A DNA stretch of 64,000 nt from Lentisphaeria bacterium (GCA_003526375.1 DPDG01000096.1:48545-112544); one strand, 5' to 3'; counted from the stretch's first letter, positions 51,906-61,135 are shown. Program-made: numbers and translations. Notes: generated by a model from the letters alone, not told the origin.

Positions 51906-54314
51906 ATGAAAGTATCATTGAACTGGCTGAAAAATTATATCGAACTCAAGTCCACTCCCGAAGAACTTGCAAACACACTTACAATGGCGGGACTCGAAGT
52001 CGAAGAAATCACCAGGCGCGGAGAGATCCCCGCCGGCGTTGTCGTCGCAAAAATTCTCAGCCGCGAGAAACACCCGAATTCCGACCATCTTTCCATCTGC
52101 CGGGTCGATGCCGGCAACGGCAATGTCTATCAGATTGTCTGCGGCGCACCGAACTGCGACACCGGCAATGTGGTTCCTCTTGCAACCCTCGGAACGGTCT
52201 TCAAGGACCCCGAAGGCGGCAAGGATTTCGTCATCGGCAAATGCAAACTGCGCGGCGTCGAGTCTTTCGGCATGATGTGCAGCGAGCGTGAGCTCGGTAT
52301 CAGCGATGAGCACGGCGGACTCATGATCCTGCCGCAGGACTATGCGCTTGGAACTCCTCTGAATGAACTGATTGAAAAAGACACCGTCTATACTGTCGAG
52401 ATTACCCCGAACCGCCCCGACTGGCTCTCTCACTGGGGAGTCGCGCGCGACATTGCGGCGCTTTGCGGCGGACGCCGTTCTTTCCCGAACACCAGCGTCC
52501 CCTCCCCGGAAGGTTTTGAGGATTGGAGCAAGCTCGTCACAGTCGAGGCTCAGGATCTCTGCCCCGAATATACCGCCCGCGTCATCCGCGGCGTCACGGT
52601 CAAGGAAAGCCCGAAGTGGCTCAAGGACCGCCTGGAGTCTGTCGGAATCCGTTCGATCAACAACATCGTCGATATCACGAATTTCGTCATGATGGAATTC
52701 GGCGAACCGCTCCATGCGTTCGACACCCGTTTCCTGGAGGGCAAAAAGATCATTGTCCGCAGAGCGCAGGACAAGGAGAAAATCGTCGCTCTCGACGGCA
52801 AGGAATATGAACTTGACAACTCCATGCTCGTCATTGCCGACGCCTGCAAGCCGGTTGCAATCGCCGGCGTCATGGGCGGCGAATACAGCGGCGTGTTGCC
52901 GGATACCACGGAAGTTCTCGTGGAAAGCGCCTATTTCAATCCGACCAGCATCCGCATGACCTCGCGGAAACTCGGCCTTTCCAGCGACTCATCCTACCGT
53001 TTCGAGCGTGGAGTGGATCGCGATATGCTCGAAAACGCAAGCTCCCGCGCAGTTTCCCTGATCCTCGAACTTGCAGGTGGAAAACTCGTCAGCCCGCTGG
53101 TGAAAGTCGCAACGCTGAAACCGGAAAAGCCGCGCATTCTCTGCCATTTTTCAAAGATTACAAGCCTGCTCGGAATGGAAGTCCCGAACCAGCGCATGGT
53201 CGAAATTTTCCGAGCTCTCGGGCTTGGCGTCTCCGATATCACGGATGACACCTGCCTTGTAACGGTTCCCGCATTCCGCGCGGATATCAGGGAAACCGCC
53301 GATCTTGCCGAAGAAGTCGCCCGCATCCACGGACTTGACAAGCTCCCGAAGATTCCGGTCAATGCCAAAAGAACCGTCGCGTTCAGTTCCGACGCCTATG
53401 CAGCGATGGAGCAGCTTCGCAATCAGTTCATTGCCGCGGGGCTCTGCGAGTGTGTCAACACCAGTCTCATTGATGAGAAGGCGGCTCTCGGAGATCTTAT
53501 TTTCGGGAAAGACGACCTGCTTGCCGTCAGCAATCCGATCAGTCTGGACCTCGCGATTCTGCGTCCGTCCCTGCTTCCCGGAATGCTTGCAACGGTCAAA
53601 CGCAATGTGTCGCGCAAGAACAGCGATCTCGCTCTTTTCGAAATAGGCAGGGTCTTCTGTAAAAATGAAAAGAAATATCCGGAGGAACGTGATGAACTGA
53701 CCATTCTCATGACCGGCAGATCCCATCCCGAGAGATACTCCAGAGAACGTGCCGCCACCTACGATTTCTACGATGTAAAAGGCGTCCTGGAATCCGTTCT
53801 GGAAGCGCGTCGCGTGAGCAACTATACCTTTGCCGCAGCAAAGGACCCGCGTTTCACGGACGGTGTCTGCGCGCGGCTTGAGATCGACGGCAAAACAGCC
53901 GGTGTGCTCGGCAAGCTGAACGACAAGATGACCAAGGGAATGCGGCTCCAGCATGATCTGTACGGAGCAGTGATCCAGCTTGAAAGCCTGATGACAGCCG
54001 AAGAAAAATCGACGCTGTATGTTCCGCTTTCCCAGTTCCCGCCCGTGACGAGAGACGTTGCTTTCATTGCCCCGCTGGACATGGAAAACAGCAAAGTGAC
54101 CGACTTCATCCGGCAGGCGAAAGTGCCGAATCTGGTCAATATCGAAATATTCGATATCTTCAAAGGGGAGCCGCTGAAAGAAGGAACCAAAAGCATGGCA
54201 TACACGCTCACGTTCCGCTCCGACGAACGTACCCTGACGGATCAGGAAGTCAATGACGCGCATGAAAAACTCCGCGCGAAACTGGTTTCCGGCCTCGGTG
54301 TCGAATTGAGGTAA
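51906..54314 (+). CDS. pheT: Phenylalanyl-tRNA synthetase beta subunit
   Basis: 802 residues, standard length. The EMAP/OB tRNA-binding domain is near 40-150 (GVVVAKILSREKHPNSDHLSICRVDAG), then the B3/B4 editing region (VGIRSINNIVDITNFVMMEFGEPLHAFD), B5, a class II-like catalytically inactive fold, and the C-terminal anticodon-binding FDX domain (YVPLSQFPPVTRDVAFIAPL). AAGGAG lies before ATG; 16 bp after pheS. A strong terminator follows. Confidence 0.96.
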   Translation: MKVSLNWLKNYIELKSTPEELANTLTMAGLEVEEITRRGEIPAGVVVAKILSREKHPNSDHLSICRVDAGNGNVYQIVCGAPNCDTGNVVPLATLGTVFKDPEGGKDFVIGKCKLRGVESFGMMCSERELGISDEHGGLMILPQDYALGTPLNELIEKDTVYTVEITPNRPDWLSHWGVARDIAALCGGRRSFPNTSVPSPEGFEDWSKLVTVEAQDLCPEYTARVIRGVTVKESPKWLKDRLESVGIRSINNIVDITNFVMMEFGEPLHAFDTRFLEGKKIIVRRAQDKEKIVALDGKEYELDNSMLVIADACKPVAIAGVMGGEYSGVLPDTTEVLVESAYFNPTSIRMTSRKLGLSSDSSYRFERGVDRDMLENASSRAVSLILELAGGKLVSPLVKVATLKPEKPRILCHFSKITSLLGMEVPNQRMVEIFRALGLGVSDITDDTCLVTVPAFRADIRETADLAEEVARIHGLDKLPKIPVNAKRTVAFSSDAYAAMEQLRNQFIAAGLCECVNTSLIDEKAALGDLIFGKDDLLAVSNPISLDLAILRPSLLPGMLATVKRNVSRKNSDLALFEIGRVFCKNEKKYPEERDELTILMTGRSHPERYSRERAATYDFYDVKGVLESVLEARRVSNYTFAAAKDPRFTDGVCARLEIDGKTAGVLGKLNDKMTKGMRLQHDLYGAVIQLESLMTAEEKSTLYVPLSQFPPVTRDVAFIAPLDMENSKVTDFIRQAKVPNLVNIEIFDIFKGEPLKEGTKSMAYTLTFRSDERTLTDQEVNDAHEKLRAKLVSGLGVELR

Positions 54315-54318
54315 AATG

Positions 54319-54361
54319 AAAATGCGGGAAACAGTTTCCTGATGCTGTTTCCCGCATTTTT
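54319..54361 (+). terminator. Strong intrinsic terminator after pheT
   Basis: A 16-bp perfect stem, AAAATGCGGGAAACAG (54319-54334) with CTGTTTCCCGCATTTT (54345-54360), loop of 10, T-run. The outer ten bases of the arm equal the core of the terminator before pheS. Confidence 0.92.
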
Positions 54362-54482
54362 CAGACTCCGAATCCGGCAAACGGGAAGTGCCCGCAAACG
54401 ATCCCGGATTATAATTGAACCCAGAAACTTCTCTCCTTCAGGTCTTTCCGCCTCTGCTTTCCGGATTTCATGAAACTCTCTC

Positions 54483-54510
54483 TTGATTTCCTCGAAAAGC
54501 AAAGTATTTT
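54483..54510 (+). promoter_or_regulatory. Promoter of the GT2 gene
   Basis: TTGATT (54483-54488), 16 bases, TATTTT (54505-54510), about 34 bases before ATG 54544; GAGGAAAAG is the ribosome-binding site. Confidence 0.6.
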
Positions 54511-54543
54511 TCCATGTGATGTTTAACTATTGAGGAAAAGAAT

Positions 54544-55326
54544 ATGCTTACTGTTCTGCTGCCGAATTACAAAACGCCGGAGTTGACGAAACTGTGCCTG
54601 CGTTCCCTGCGGAAATACACGGATTTCAATCAGATCCAGATTGTCGCCATCGACAATGCCTCCGGTGACGAATCTCTCGACTATCTGCGTTCCCTTCCCT
54701 GGATCAAGCTGATTGAGCGGTCCGCTTCCGATATCCAGGGAATGCCGCCGCCGCTGATGCACTCCTCCGCTCTGGATATGGCTTTGGAACAGGTCGAAAC
54801 CCCCTACGTGATTTCAATGCATACCGATACCATCGTCCACAGCCCGCAATGGCTGGATTATCTGATGGAGCATATCACCCGTTCCGAAAAGACCGCCGGA
54901 GTCGGCAGTTGGAAACTGGAAACCGTTCCATTCTGGAAATCTGTCGGCAAGGCGCTGGAAGACGGAGCAAAGACGCTCATCGGCAGGAAACACCATGAAT
55001 TCCGTTTTCTGCGAAGCCACTGCGCCCTTTACCGGACCGAATTATTAAAGAAATATACAAAAGGCTTCGGCGACGGCGAGTGCGCCGGCAGTTCCATTCA
55101 CAAACATCTGCTTGCCGCCGGATACGAACTGGAATTCCTTCCCGTCTGCGAACTGAGCAGGTATATGGCACACTTGAATCACGCCACCATGATCCTGAAT
55201 CCCAAGCTGACCGGGCGCCGTACCACGAGTGAAAAATCTTTCCGGAAACTGGGTTCCAAAATGAACACGGAAAACTACCGCCGGATTCTGGAAGACGACT
55301 CTCTGGACCGCTGGCCGGAACAGTGA
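54544..55326 (+). CDS. Glycosyltransferase family 2-like protein
   Basis: 260 residues, no transmembrane segment. The GT-A start LTVLLPNYKTPELTKLCLRSLRKY, AIDNASGDESLDYL and the DxD-like position in MHTDTIVHSPQWLDYL (about 97) are typical. The second half is less conserved and shorter than in most GT2 enzymes. It is single, with its own promoter. Probably adds a sugar in surface polysaccharide synthesis; donor and acceptor unknown. Confidence 0.82.
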   Translation: MLTVLLPNYKTPELTKLCLRSLRKYTDFNQIQIVAIDNASGDESLDYLRSLPWIKLIERSASDIQGMPPPLMHSSALDMALEQVETPYVISMHTDTIVHSPQWLDYLMEHITRSEKTAGVGSWKLETVPFWKSVGKALEDGAKTLIGRKHHEFRFLRSHCALYRTELLKKYTKGFGDGECAGSSIHKHLLAAGYELEFLPVCELSRYMAHLNHATMILNPKLTGRRTTSEKSFRKLGSKMNTENYRRILEDDSLDRWPEQ

Positions 55327-55451
55327 ACAAACAGTTTTTTGAATAAGCCCGGACTCAATTGCATATTCTCCCTGTTTTCCTGCGGGGTTTATGACAGCCA
55401 TATTCCATTACGTCTCTCCGGCAAAAAGTCTCTTTTTTTTCTGATCGGGTC

Positions 55452-55488
55452 TTGACAAAACAGAAAAACTGTTTATAATATTATAAAC
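55452..55488 (+). promoter_or_regulatory. Promoter with 18-bp perfect palindromic operator
   Basis: TTGACA (55452-55457), 16 bases, TATAAT (55474-55479). GTTTATAATATTATAAAC (55471-55488) is a perfect palindrome over the -10 box, 25 bp before the GntR-type gene. This is a strong candidate autorepression site. Confidence 0.82.
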
Positions 55489-55513
55489 GGATGAACAGGG
55501 GCAATGTGAAGAC

Positions 55514-56554
55514 ATGGAAAGCAATTTGCAGTATATGCAGTGCAAAGCGGCGATCATCGACTATATCGCAAAGCATGAACTGGGTGTGGGAAGCTGTCTT
55601 CCCGCACAGCGTGAATTGTGCAGGATTCTGGGGCACAGCATGATTACGGTCAGGCGCGCCCTTTTTGAACTGGAACAGGTGGGAGTCGTCAAACCCGTTA
55701 CGGGAAAAGGGGTCTTCATCCGGAAAGACCTGACAAAACAGACGAATTCGGGCAGAATCCTTCTGCTGGACATCAATGCGTCTTTCCGGGAAATTGACAT
55801 GGGGGTTCGTTTTCTGCTTCAGTATGTGCGTAAACGCGGCTACGAGTTCAGGACCGTCAGTTGCGGTGAATATCCGAATGACCTCACGATCCGTGAAATT
55901 GAAAAAGCTTCGGGGCTCCTCGTCACGGGAATCATTACGGACAGCTGGAAATATTTCCTGCGCAGCTTTTCATGCCCGATTGTCAATATCGGCACACCGG
56001 AAACTCATTTCGCAGGTGCCAAGACGGTCTTTGTGGATCACATGGAATCCATCAGCCAGGCGATCCGGTATTTCAAAAAACGTGACTGCCGGAAATTTGC
56101 CTTGATCAACGGTCCGAAGTGGTATATGCTTTCTTCTCCGATGCATAATGCATTCAAAAAGCACCTGGCAGAAAATGAACTGGATTATTCCGAGGAACTG
56201 GAGCTCTATGCGTCAGATGAAAACCGTTCCCGCGAAGTTCGGGATTTCCTCATGAAGCATCATGAGAAGATTGATTGCATTCTGGTGGAGAGCGGCGTGG
56301 AACCCAGTCTTATGACCTGTTTTTATGAGTATGGGTGGAACCGGGTTCCCGTCGGTGTGGTTGGAACGAGCTGGAATTTCATTCAGCCGGACAACAGGCT
56401 TGTCACACTATTCGGCGCACCGGAACCTGTATTCCAAAGCGCCGCGGACATTCTTCTGGATTCCTTCAACAAAAAGGACATGCAGATGTGGCCGGATGAA
56501 ATGATCTGTATCAAGACTCAAATACTGAACCATACGAAAATGGAAAGGAACTGA
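55514..56554 (+). CDS. GntR-type HTH regulator with LacI-like sensor domain
   Basis: 346 residues. Winged-helix N-terminus (about 8-72: AIIDYIAKHELGVGSCLPAQRELCRIL, ITVRRALFELEQVGVVKPVTGKGVFI). The remaining part is a LacI/periplasmic-binding-like domain (ASGLLVTGIITDSWKYF, FVDHMESISQAIRYFKKRDCRKFALING, IDCILVESG, VPVGVVGTSWNFIQPD). It is a distant relative of the regulator at 26474. First gene of a three-gene operon with a pseudopilin and a GH42-like enzyme. Confidence 0.85.
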   Translation: MESNLQYMQCKAAIIDYIAKHELGVGSCLPAQRELCRILGHSMITVRRALFELEQVGVVKPVTGKGVFIRKDLTKQTNSGRILLLDINASFREIDMGVRFLLQYVRKRGYEFRTVSCGEYPNDLTIREIEKASGLLVTGIITDSWKYFLRSFSCPIVNIGTPETHFAGAKTVFVDHMESISQAIRYFKKRDCRKFALINGPKWYMLSSPMHNAFKKHLAENELDYSEELELYASDENRSREVRDFLMKHHEKIDCILVESGVEPSLMTCFYEYGWNRVPVGVVGTSWNFIQPDNRLVTLFGAPEPVFQSAADILLDSFNKKDMQMWPDEMICIKTQILNHTKMERN

Positions 56555-56555
56555 A

Positions 56556-57584
56556 ATGAAAGCAGGCAACGGCAATATCACGCTGATTGAGTTTTTAATA
56601 AGGAAAATTTATAAGAAAGTGTTTCATTCCGGCAGTTGCCGGGGCAGGACGCGAATTGACTGCATCCTCTGCCGAATTCCGCTCCGCGCCGCGAAATATG
56701 ATCAGACTTTACCGGACAAGACAGAGCGCAGTCAATTCATGCCCTGCCTGTCGGGAAATTCTCCTGTTCGATTGTTCCATTGTTTTTCTCTTTCTTACTT
56801 CAGAATTCCCTGTTCATCAGCTCTTGCTTCGAGGGTGAAAACAGGAATTTTCACATTGATCGAGCTTCTCATCGTAATTTCGATCATCGCCATTCTGGCG
56901 GCGATGCTGCTTCCTGCGCTTCAAAAGGCGAGATCAGCCGCACGGCAGGCGGCATGTATCAACAATCAGAAGCAGGTCGGACTTGCCATGCTTTCCTATG
57001 TCGGAGACTGTAACGATTATTTTCCTCCCTACAAACAGCGTGACGTTTATACGTGGGTCTGGAACTACGGTCTTTACAAGGAAAGCTACAACAAGAACAA
57101 TAAAGTTTATTACTGTCCGGAGGACACGCAGATGGAACCTCAGTATTCCAGAACGTCTTCCCCGGAAAATACGCTGAAATATCCGAATGCGCTATATACC
57201 TATCATTGGATCAGTTACGGCTACAGCTATATCTGGGCGGGAACCTCGCGCGGAGTCAACACCCCTCAGGCAAGCCTCAATATATCGGTCTCCGCAACGA
57301 CATCCAATGATTATCCGACGCTCAAAAGCGGCAGAATCCGCAACAGTTCGAGTAAATACCTGCTCGGCGACACGCGTCACGTAACCCCTGCCACAGACGG
57401 ATACAGAGGATATTTTGTGGTCCATGTCCAGTGGCTTTCGGAAAACTCCTGGCTTCACGGACGCCACAACGGAGCAGCAAACATCCTCTGGATGGACGGC
57501 CATGTCTCCACAATCCAGCGAGTCGCCAACCATCCGGTTTACAAGGCGACAGGCATCAGTCAGTATTGGAATCCAACCAAATGA
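56556..57584 (+). CDS. Pseudopilin (H-X9-DG) with long N-terminal extension and duplicated TLIE motif
   Basis: 342 residues from ATG 56556, one base after the regulator's stop, with AAGGAA upstream. The true prepilin signal FTLIELLIVISIIAIL starts at residue 99. The extension itself opens with ITLIEFLI (residues 8-15), a degenerate second copy. No ATG lies near residue 99, unlike the relative at 32650; only a GTG 15 bases before it could serve. His, nine residues, Asp-Gly near the C-terminus gives an exact H-X9-DG. The extension carries the 72-nt shared block and an inverted pair of the 21-bp repeat. Probable surface partner of the downstream enzyme. Confidence 0.83.
   Translation: MKAGNGNITLIEFLIRKIYKKVFHSGSCRGRTRIDCILCRIPLRAAKYDQTLPDKTERSQFMPCLSGNSPVRLFHCFSLSYFRIPCSSALASRVKTGIFTLIELLIVISIIAILAAMLLPALQKARSAARQAACINNQKQVGLAMLSYVGDCNDYFPPYKQRDVYTWVWNYGLYKESYNKNNKVYYCPEDTQMEPQYSRTSSPENTLKYPNALYTYHWISYGYSYIWAGTSRGVNTPQASLNISVSATTSNDYPTLKSGRIRNSSSKYLLGDTRHVTPATDGYRGYFVVHVQWLSENSWLHGRHNGAANILWMDGHVSTIQRVANHPVYKATGISQYWNPTK
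56643..56748. repeat. Inverted pair of the 21-bp repeat (copies 2 and 3)
   Basis: 56643-56663 and 56728-56748 match as an inverted repeat in 18 of 21 bases, including a perfect 11-bp core GAATTGACTGC / GCAGTCAATTC. The enclosed 64 bases are coding. A third copy lies at 32725. Confidence 0.7.
56765..56836 (+). repeat. 72-nt leader block shared with another pseudopilin gene, copy B
   Basis: Ungapped match to 32778-32849 (57 of 72 by hand count), in the same reading frame, ending in TTCGAGGGT directly before the codons for the prepilin signal. Confidence 0.75.
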
Positions 57585-57625
57585 ACATAACCTATGAAAC
57601 CCCAAAAAAATCAAAGGATTTGCAG

Positions 57626-60600
57626 ATGAAACTTTCAGCCGCAGTTATTGTATTCCTGGCCTTTGCACTTCAAGCAGTGGAATGCCCGGTCATTCTCAGA
57701 ACAAGCGATTATCTGAACCCGGATTCGGGAAGCATCACCGTCAGATTCCAGCCGAAGTGGAATGAAACAACGGAAAAACTCCAGATTGCATATCTGTTTT
57801 CGGTCAGAAAGTATCTGCCGGATCAACGGCGCCTCAGCGGACCGGCGTTGGGGATCAACCGTCATACGGACGGCAGGACATTCCTCTGGCTCTACATCGT
57901 CCATCCTGAAACAAAGCGCGATTGGGGATTCTACATTCCGTATCAACTGAAAAATGGCGAATCCTATGAAATCACCGCAGGCTGGAAAGGCAGTTATCTC
58001 TACCTGAAAGCGGGAGATAAAACTTTAGCAGACAGCGTGATGCCATTCCGTCTGGAGCTTGCGCCGGAAATCAACATCGGAGGAAATGAAAAGAAAGCTT
58101 CCGGTATCGAACTGATCAGTTACAGGATTCAGAAGCCAGTCAAAAGGGAAGCGCCGTTGAAAGCCGATCCGGCGCCGTCGGAAGCAAAGGTTCTTCTCGA
58201 TTCGGAAAAGGAGTTCAGTTTTGAGTTTGAGAATCCGGAAAAAAAAACGGAGTTGAGCGTCACTCCGGAAAATTTTGCAATCCGGAAAGGGAAACGGTAT
58301 TTCCTCAACTGTGCCGCACCGGAACTGTTTCCACAGGAAATCATTGCACAGGCGGACGGAAAACTGGTGCTGAACCTGCCTCCCATTCTCCGTACGGCAA
58401 TCACGATTTCCGCGACGTCCGGCAATCTGCTGAAAAACAGTTCTTTCGAATCCGGCATGAACGGCTGGAAAGAAGAAAATAATAATCCGGGGGATTCCGC
58501 AGGAATTGATTCAGAAACTTTCCGCAGCGGGGGAAACAGCCTGAAACTGCAGAAGAATTCCTGCGGCGGCACACTTTGCGCAATGTCGCCGGAAATTCCC
58601 GTGGAAGCCGGGAAGAGCTATCTCGTATCCGGGTTTTACCATTGGGAGAAAAACAGCTTGAATACAGCCCTCTCGATGTCCCTTTTCATTTCTGCGGACG
58701 GAAAACATACGGTTGCCTCGGCAAACAACCGCCATGAACTCAGTTTCCCCGCGTTCCAGACAAAAGCCGGAGAATGGCGCTATGCACAGCAGAGCATCAG
58801 GGTGCCTGAAAAATTCAAAGGGCGGAAGCTGACTGCGCGCATCGGGCTCCGGATGGATGGAACCAGGGGAACGGTTTACTGGGATGACCTTGATTTCCGT
58901 GAAAAGCCGCCTCAGGCAAAATTAAAAGGGAAAGTTGTAAAAGCATCGGAAGAAAGACTGGCAGATACCGGACTGTCTGAAATCCTGGCAAAGAAAAAAC
59001 CTCTTGAAGCGTCCGTTGCAATACGGAACGGGTCCCCCGTTCTGCTGATCAATGGCAAGCAGGAGCCATTCGTGCCGTTCTATGCGCAGAATCCGGAAAT
59101 GGCGGGAACCGCCCGCAGACAGGGCGCCGGTATTCTGGTCGCCAAAGTTCCGCTCAACAACTGGGAGCAGCCGACCGGCTCCATCTGGACGGGGCCGGAT
59201 CAATATGATTTTTCAGTTCTCGACCGTTGTCTTTCCAGACTTCTTTCCCGCGCTCCCGATGCAAAAATCATTGTCAGTCTCTACGGCATGGCATACCGGA
59301 ATTTTGCGAAAGATCATCCCGAATCCGCATGGATCACCGGCGGAGGCGAACGCGGCAGACGGTTCTTCAACAATGTACCGGAGCTCGCTTATTCTTTTAT
59401 TTCCGATGCCCTGCGCAGTGAAGCGGGAAAATTCATGCGCAGACTCGGAGAACATCTTGCCGGATCGCTTTATGGAAAAGCTGTAATCGGGATTCATTTC
59501 ACCGCCGGTTCCGACGGACAGTGGTATCCGCCACTACATCCGTGGAGTTTCAAAAATCTGGATTATTCCGAGGGATCACGCCTGGCCGTCATATCGGAAA
59601 TCCGTAAACAGTATGGGAACAACCTTGCGGCGCTCCGCAACGCTTGGAAAAATCCGGGAATCACATTCGAGGCGATTCGCCTGCCGTCGCCTGCGGAACT
59701 GAGCCCGGAACGGACAATGCTGGATCCGGGAAAAGGCGATCAATGGCTGATCGACACAGTCCGCGCATATCACAAGGCGATCATCGGCACGATCGACCAT
59801 CTTTCCAAAGAGATCAAAGCTGGATTCGGGCGTCCGGTTCTCGCTCTGACTTATGCGCCGGACAACGCCCTCATGGCGAAAGGGGAGCTCTGCCGCACAC
59901 AATATCTCGACGGTTTCATCTGCCTGCCCTCCTACCTGCGGCAGCGTGCGCCCGGAGGCACCCCATTCAGCAGCGGTCAGCCGCACGGTTCAATCCGGCT
60001 TCATAAAAAACTGTTCCTGGAAGAAGTGGACTTCCGCAACGAATACTCGGAAATCCCCGACCGTGAAAGACGGTTGTGGCTCGGAATGGCGCCGGGAGTG
60101 GAGGGGCACTTCGCACAACTCCGGCGTACATTCGGCACACTGTTTGCATCAGGTGTCAGCGGGTGGTTCATGACAATCGGTCAGACAGGGCATTATACAT
60201 GGTCCGGACCGTTCGCGCCGATCATCGGCGAGGTGGTTCGCGCCGCAGAAAGACAGGCGGAAGGAAACGGGATGCGGTTTCCTGTCCAGGTCGCAGTATT
60301 TCAAGACAACTTCTATCAGGCTTACTTCACTTACCGGAATCGTCTCGACCACTTTCTCCAGCATTCGAGAACAAACCGCAATCTGGCTTATTCCGGCCTG
60401 ACATTCATGAATTACCTGCTTTCCGATCTGGAGCATCCGGGCAGGAGACCGGCAAAGATCAATTATTTCCCGACGGCGGCTTCGCTTACGGAAAAACAGA
60501 TTCAGTGGATTGAAAAGAATCTTCAGAGAGACGGCAATATTTTGATTTTCTCAGGCGACGCCGGACGCTTCGCAGGCAGGAATCCGGAGGAAACGCTGCG

Positions 60601-61135
60601 CCGTCTGACGGGTATGAAAATCCAGTCCAACCCGGAACAGCTTGTCAGCTACACTTACCGTACCGACCGGATCCCCGGAGCGAACTTGATCGGCATCCCC
60701 GGAAACTCCCTCTGGCTTCAGCAGTTCCGGGGGCCGCTCTTCCACGTGGAGGATCCTTCCGCCTCAACGGTTGCGCTGCTGGAGGGAAGCGAACGGACAG
60801 GGATTGCCCTCAAACGTCACCCTGACTGGACCGCAGTCTATATCGGGGGATCTGATGAACGCGCGCTGACCGTTGATTTCTGGAGAACGCTTGCCGGAAT
60901 CGGGAATATCACTCCGTTCGGACCCGCAGGAGATATCACCTGTGCCGGAAACGGTATCCTGATGATTCACGCCGCGACATCGGGAAACAAGGTTCTGCGC
61001 TGGAAACAAAACGCGGATGTCACAGACCTTGCCACCGGCAAAGCGATTGCCGGAAAAGTCAACACCCTGACGCTTCCCATGCAGTCCGGCACAACCCGCT
61101 GGTTCGCTTTATGCCCGGTTCATGAAACGGATTGA
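57626..61135 (+). CDS. Large secreted GH42-like glycosidase with carbohydrate-binding domains
   Basis: 1169 residues from ATG 57626 (AAAGGA upstream, signal peptide to about residue 17); the longer frame overlaps the pilin gene. A LamG-like sandwich (about 20-180) and a CBM4/9-like domain beginning GNLLKNSSFESGMNGW (about 270-430) precede a TIM barrel (about 480-830) that resembles GH42 (YDFSVLDRCLSRLL, GIHFTAGSDGQWYPP, SEISDRERRLWLG-like stretch). The usual Asn-Glu acid/base pair is not obvious: HFTAGSDG stands where it is expected. LFLEEVDFRNEYSE (near 795) is a nucleophile candidate. An amidotransferase-like domain follows (about 900-1050). Third gene of the GntR operon. Confidence 0.78.
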   Translation: MKLSAAVIVFLAFALQAVECPVILRTSDYLNPDSGSITVRFQPKWNETTEKLQIAYLFSVRKYLPDQRRLSGPALGINRHTDGRTFLWLYIVHPETKRDWGFYIPYQLKNGESYEITAGWKGSYLYLKAGDKTLADSVMPFRLELAPEINIGGNEKKASGIELISYRIQKPVKREAPLKADPAPSEAKVLLDSEKEFSFEFENPEKKTELSVTPENFAIRKGKRYFLNCAAPELFPQEIIAQADGKLVLNLPPILRTAITISATSGNLLKNSSFESGMNGWKEENNNPGDSAGIDSETFRSGGNSLKLQKNSCGGTLCAMSPEIPVEAGKSYLVSGFYHWEKNSLNTALSMSLFISADGKHTVASANNRHELSFPAFQTKAGEWRYAQQSIRVPEKFKGRKLTARIGLRMDGTRGTVYWDDLDFREKPPQAKLKGKVVKASEERLADTGLSEILAKKKPLEASVAIRNGSPVLLINGKQEPFVPFYAQNPEMAGTARRQGAGILVAKVPLNNWEQPTGSIWTGPDQYDFSVLDRCLSRLLSRAPDAKIIVSLYGMAYRNFAKDHPESAWITGGGERGRRFFNNVPELAYSFISDALRSEAGKFMRRLGEHLAGSLYGKAVIGIHFTAGSDGQWYPPLHPWSFKNLDYSEGSRLAVISEIRKQYGNNLAALRNAWKNPGITFEAIRLPSPAELSPERTMLDPGKGDQWLIDTVRAYHKAIIGTIDHLSKEIKAGFGRPVLALTYAPDNALMAKGELCRTQYLDGFICLPSYLRQRAPGGTPFSSGQPHGSIRLHKKLFLEEVDFRNEYSEIPDRERRLWLGMAPGVEGHFAQLRRTFGTLFASGVSGWFMTIGQTGHYTWSGPFAPIIGEVVRAAERQAEGNGMRFPVQVAVFQDNFYQAYFTYRNRLDHFLQHSRTNRNLAYSGLTFMNYLLSDLEHPGRRPAKINYFPTAASLTEKQIQWIEKNLQRDGNILIFSGDAGRFAGRNPEETLRRLTGMKIQSNPEQLVSYTYRTDRIPGANLIGIPGNSLWLQQFRGPLFHVEDPSASTVALLEGSERTGIALKRHPDWTAVYIGGSDERALTVDFWRTLAGIGNITPFGPAGDITCAGNGILMIHAATSGNKVLRWKQNADVTDLATGKAIAGKVNTLTLPMQSGTTRWFALCPVHETD

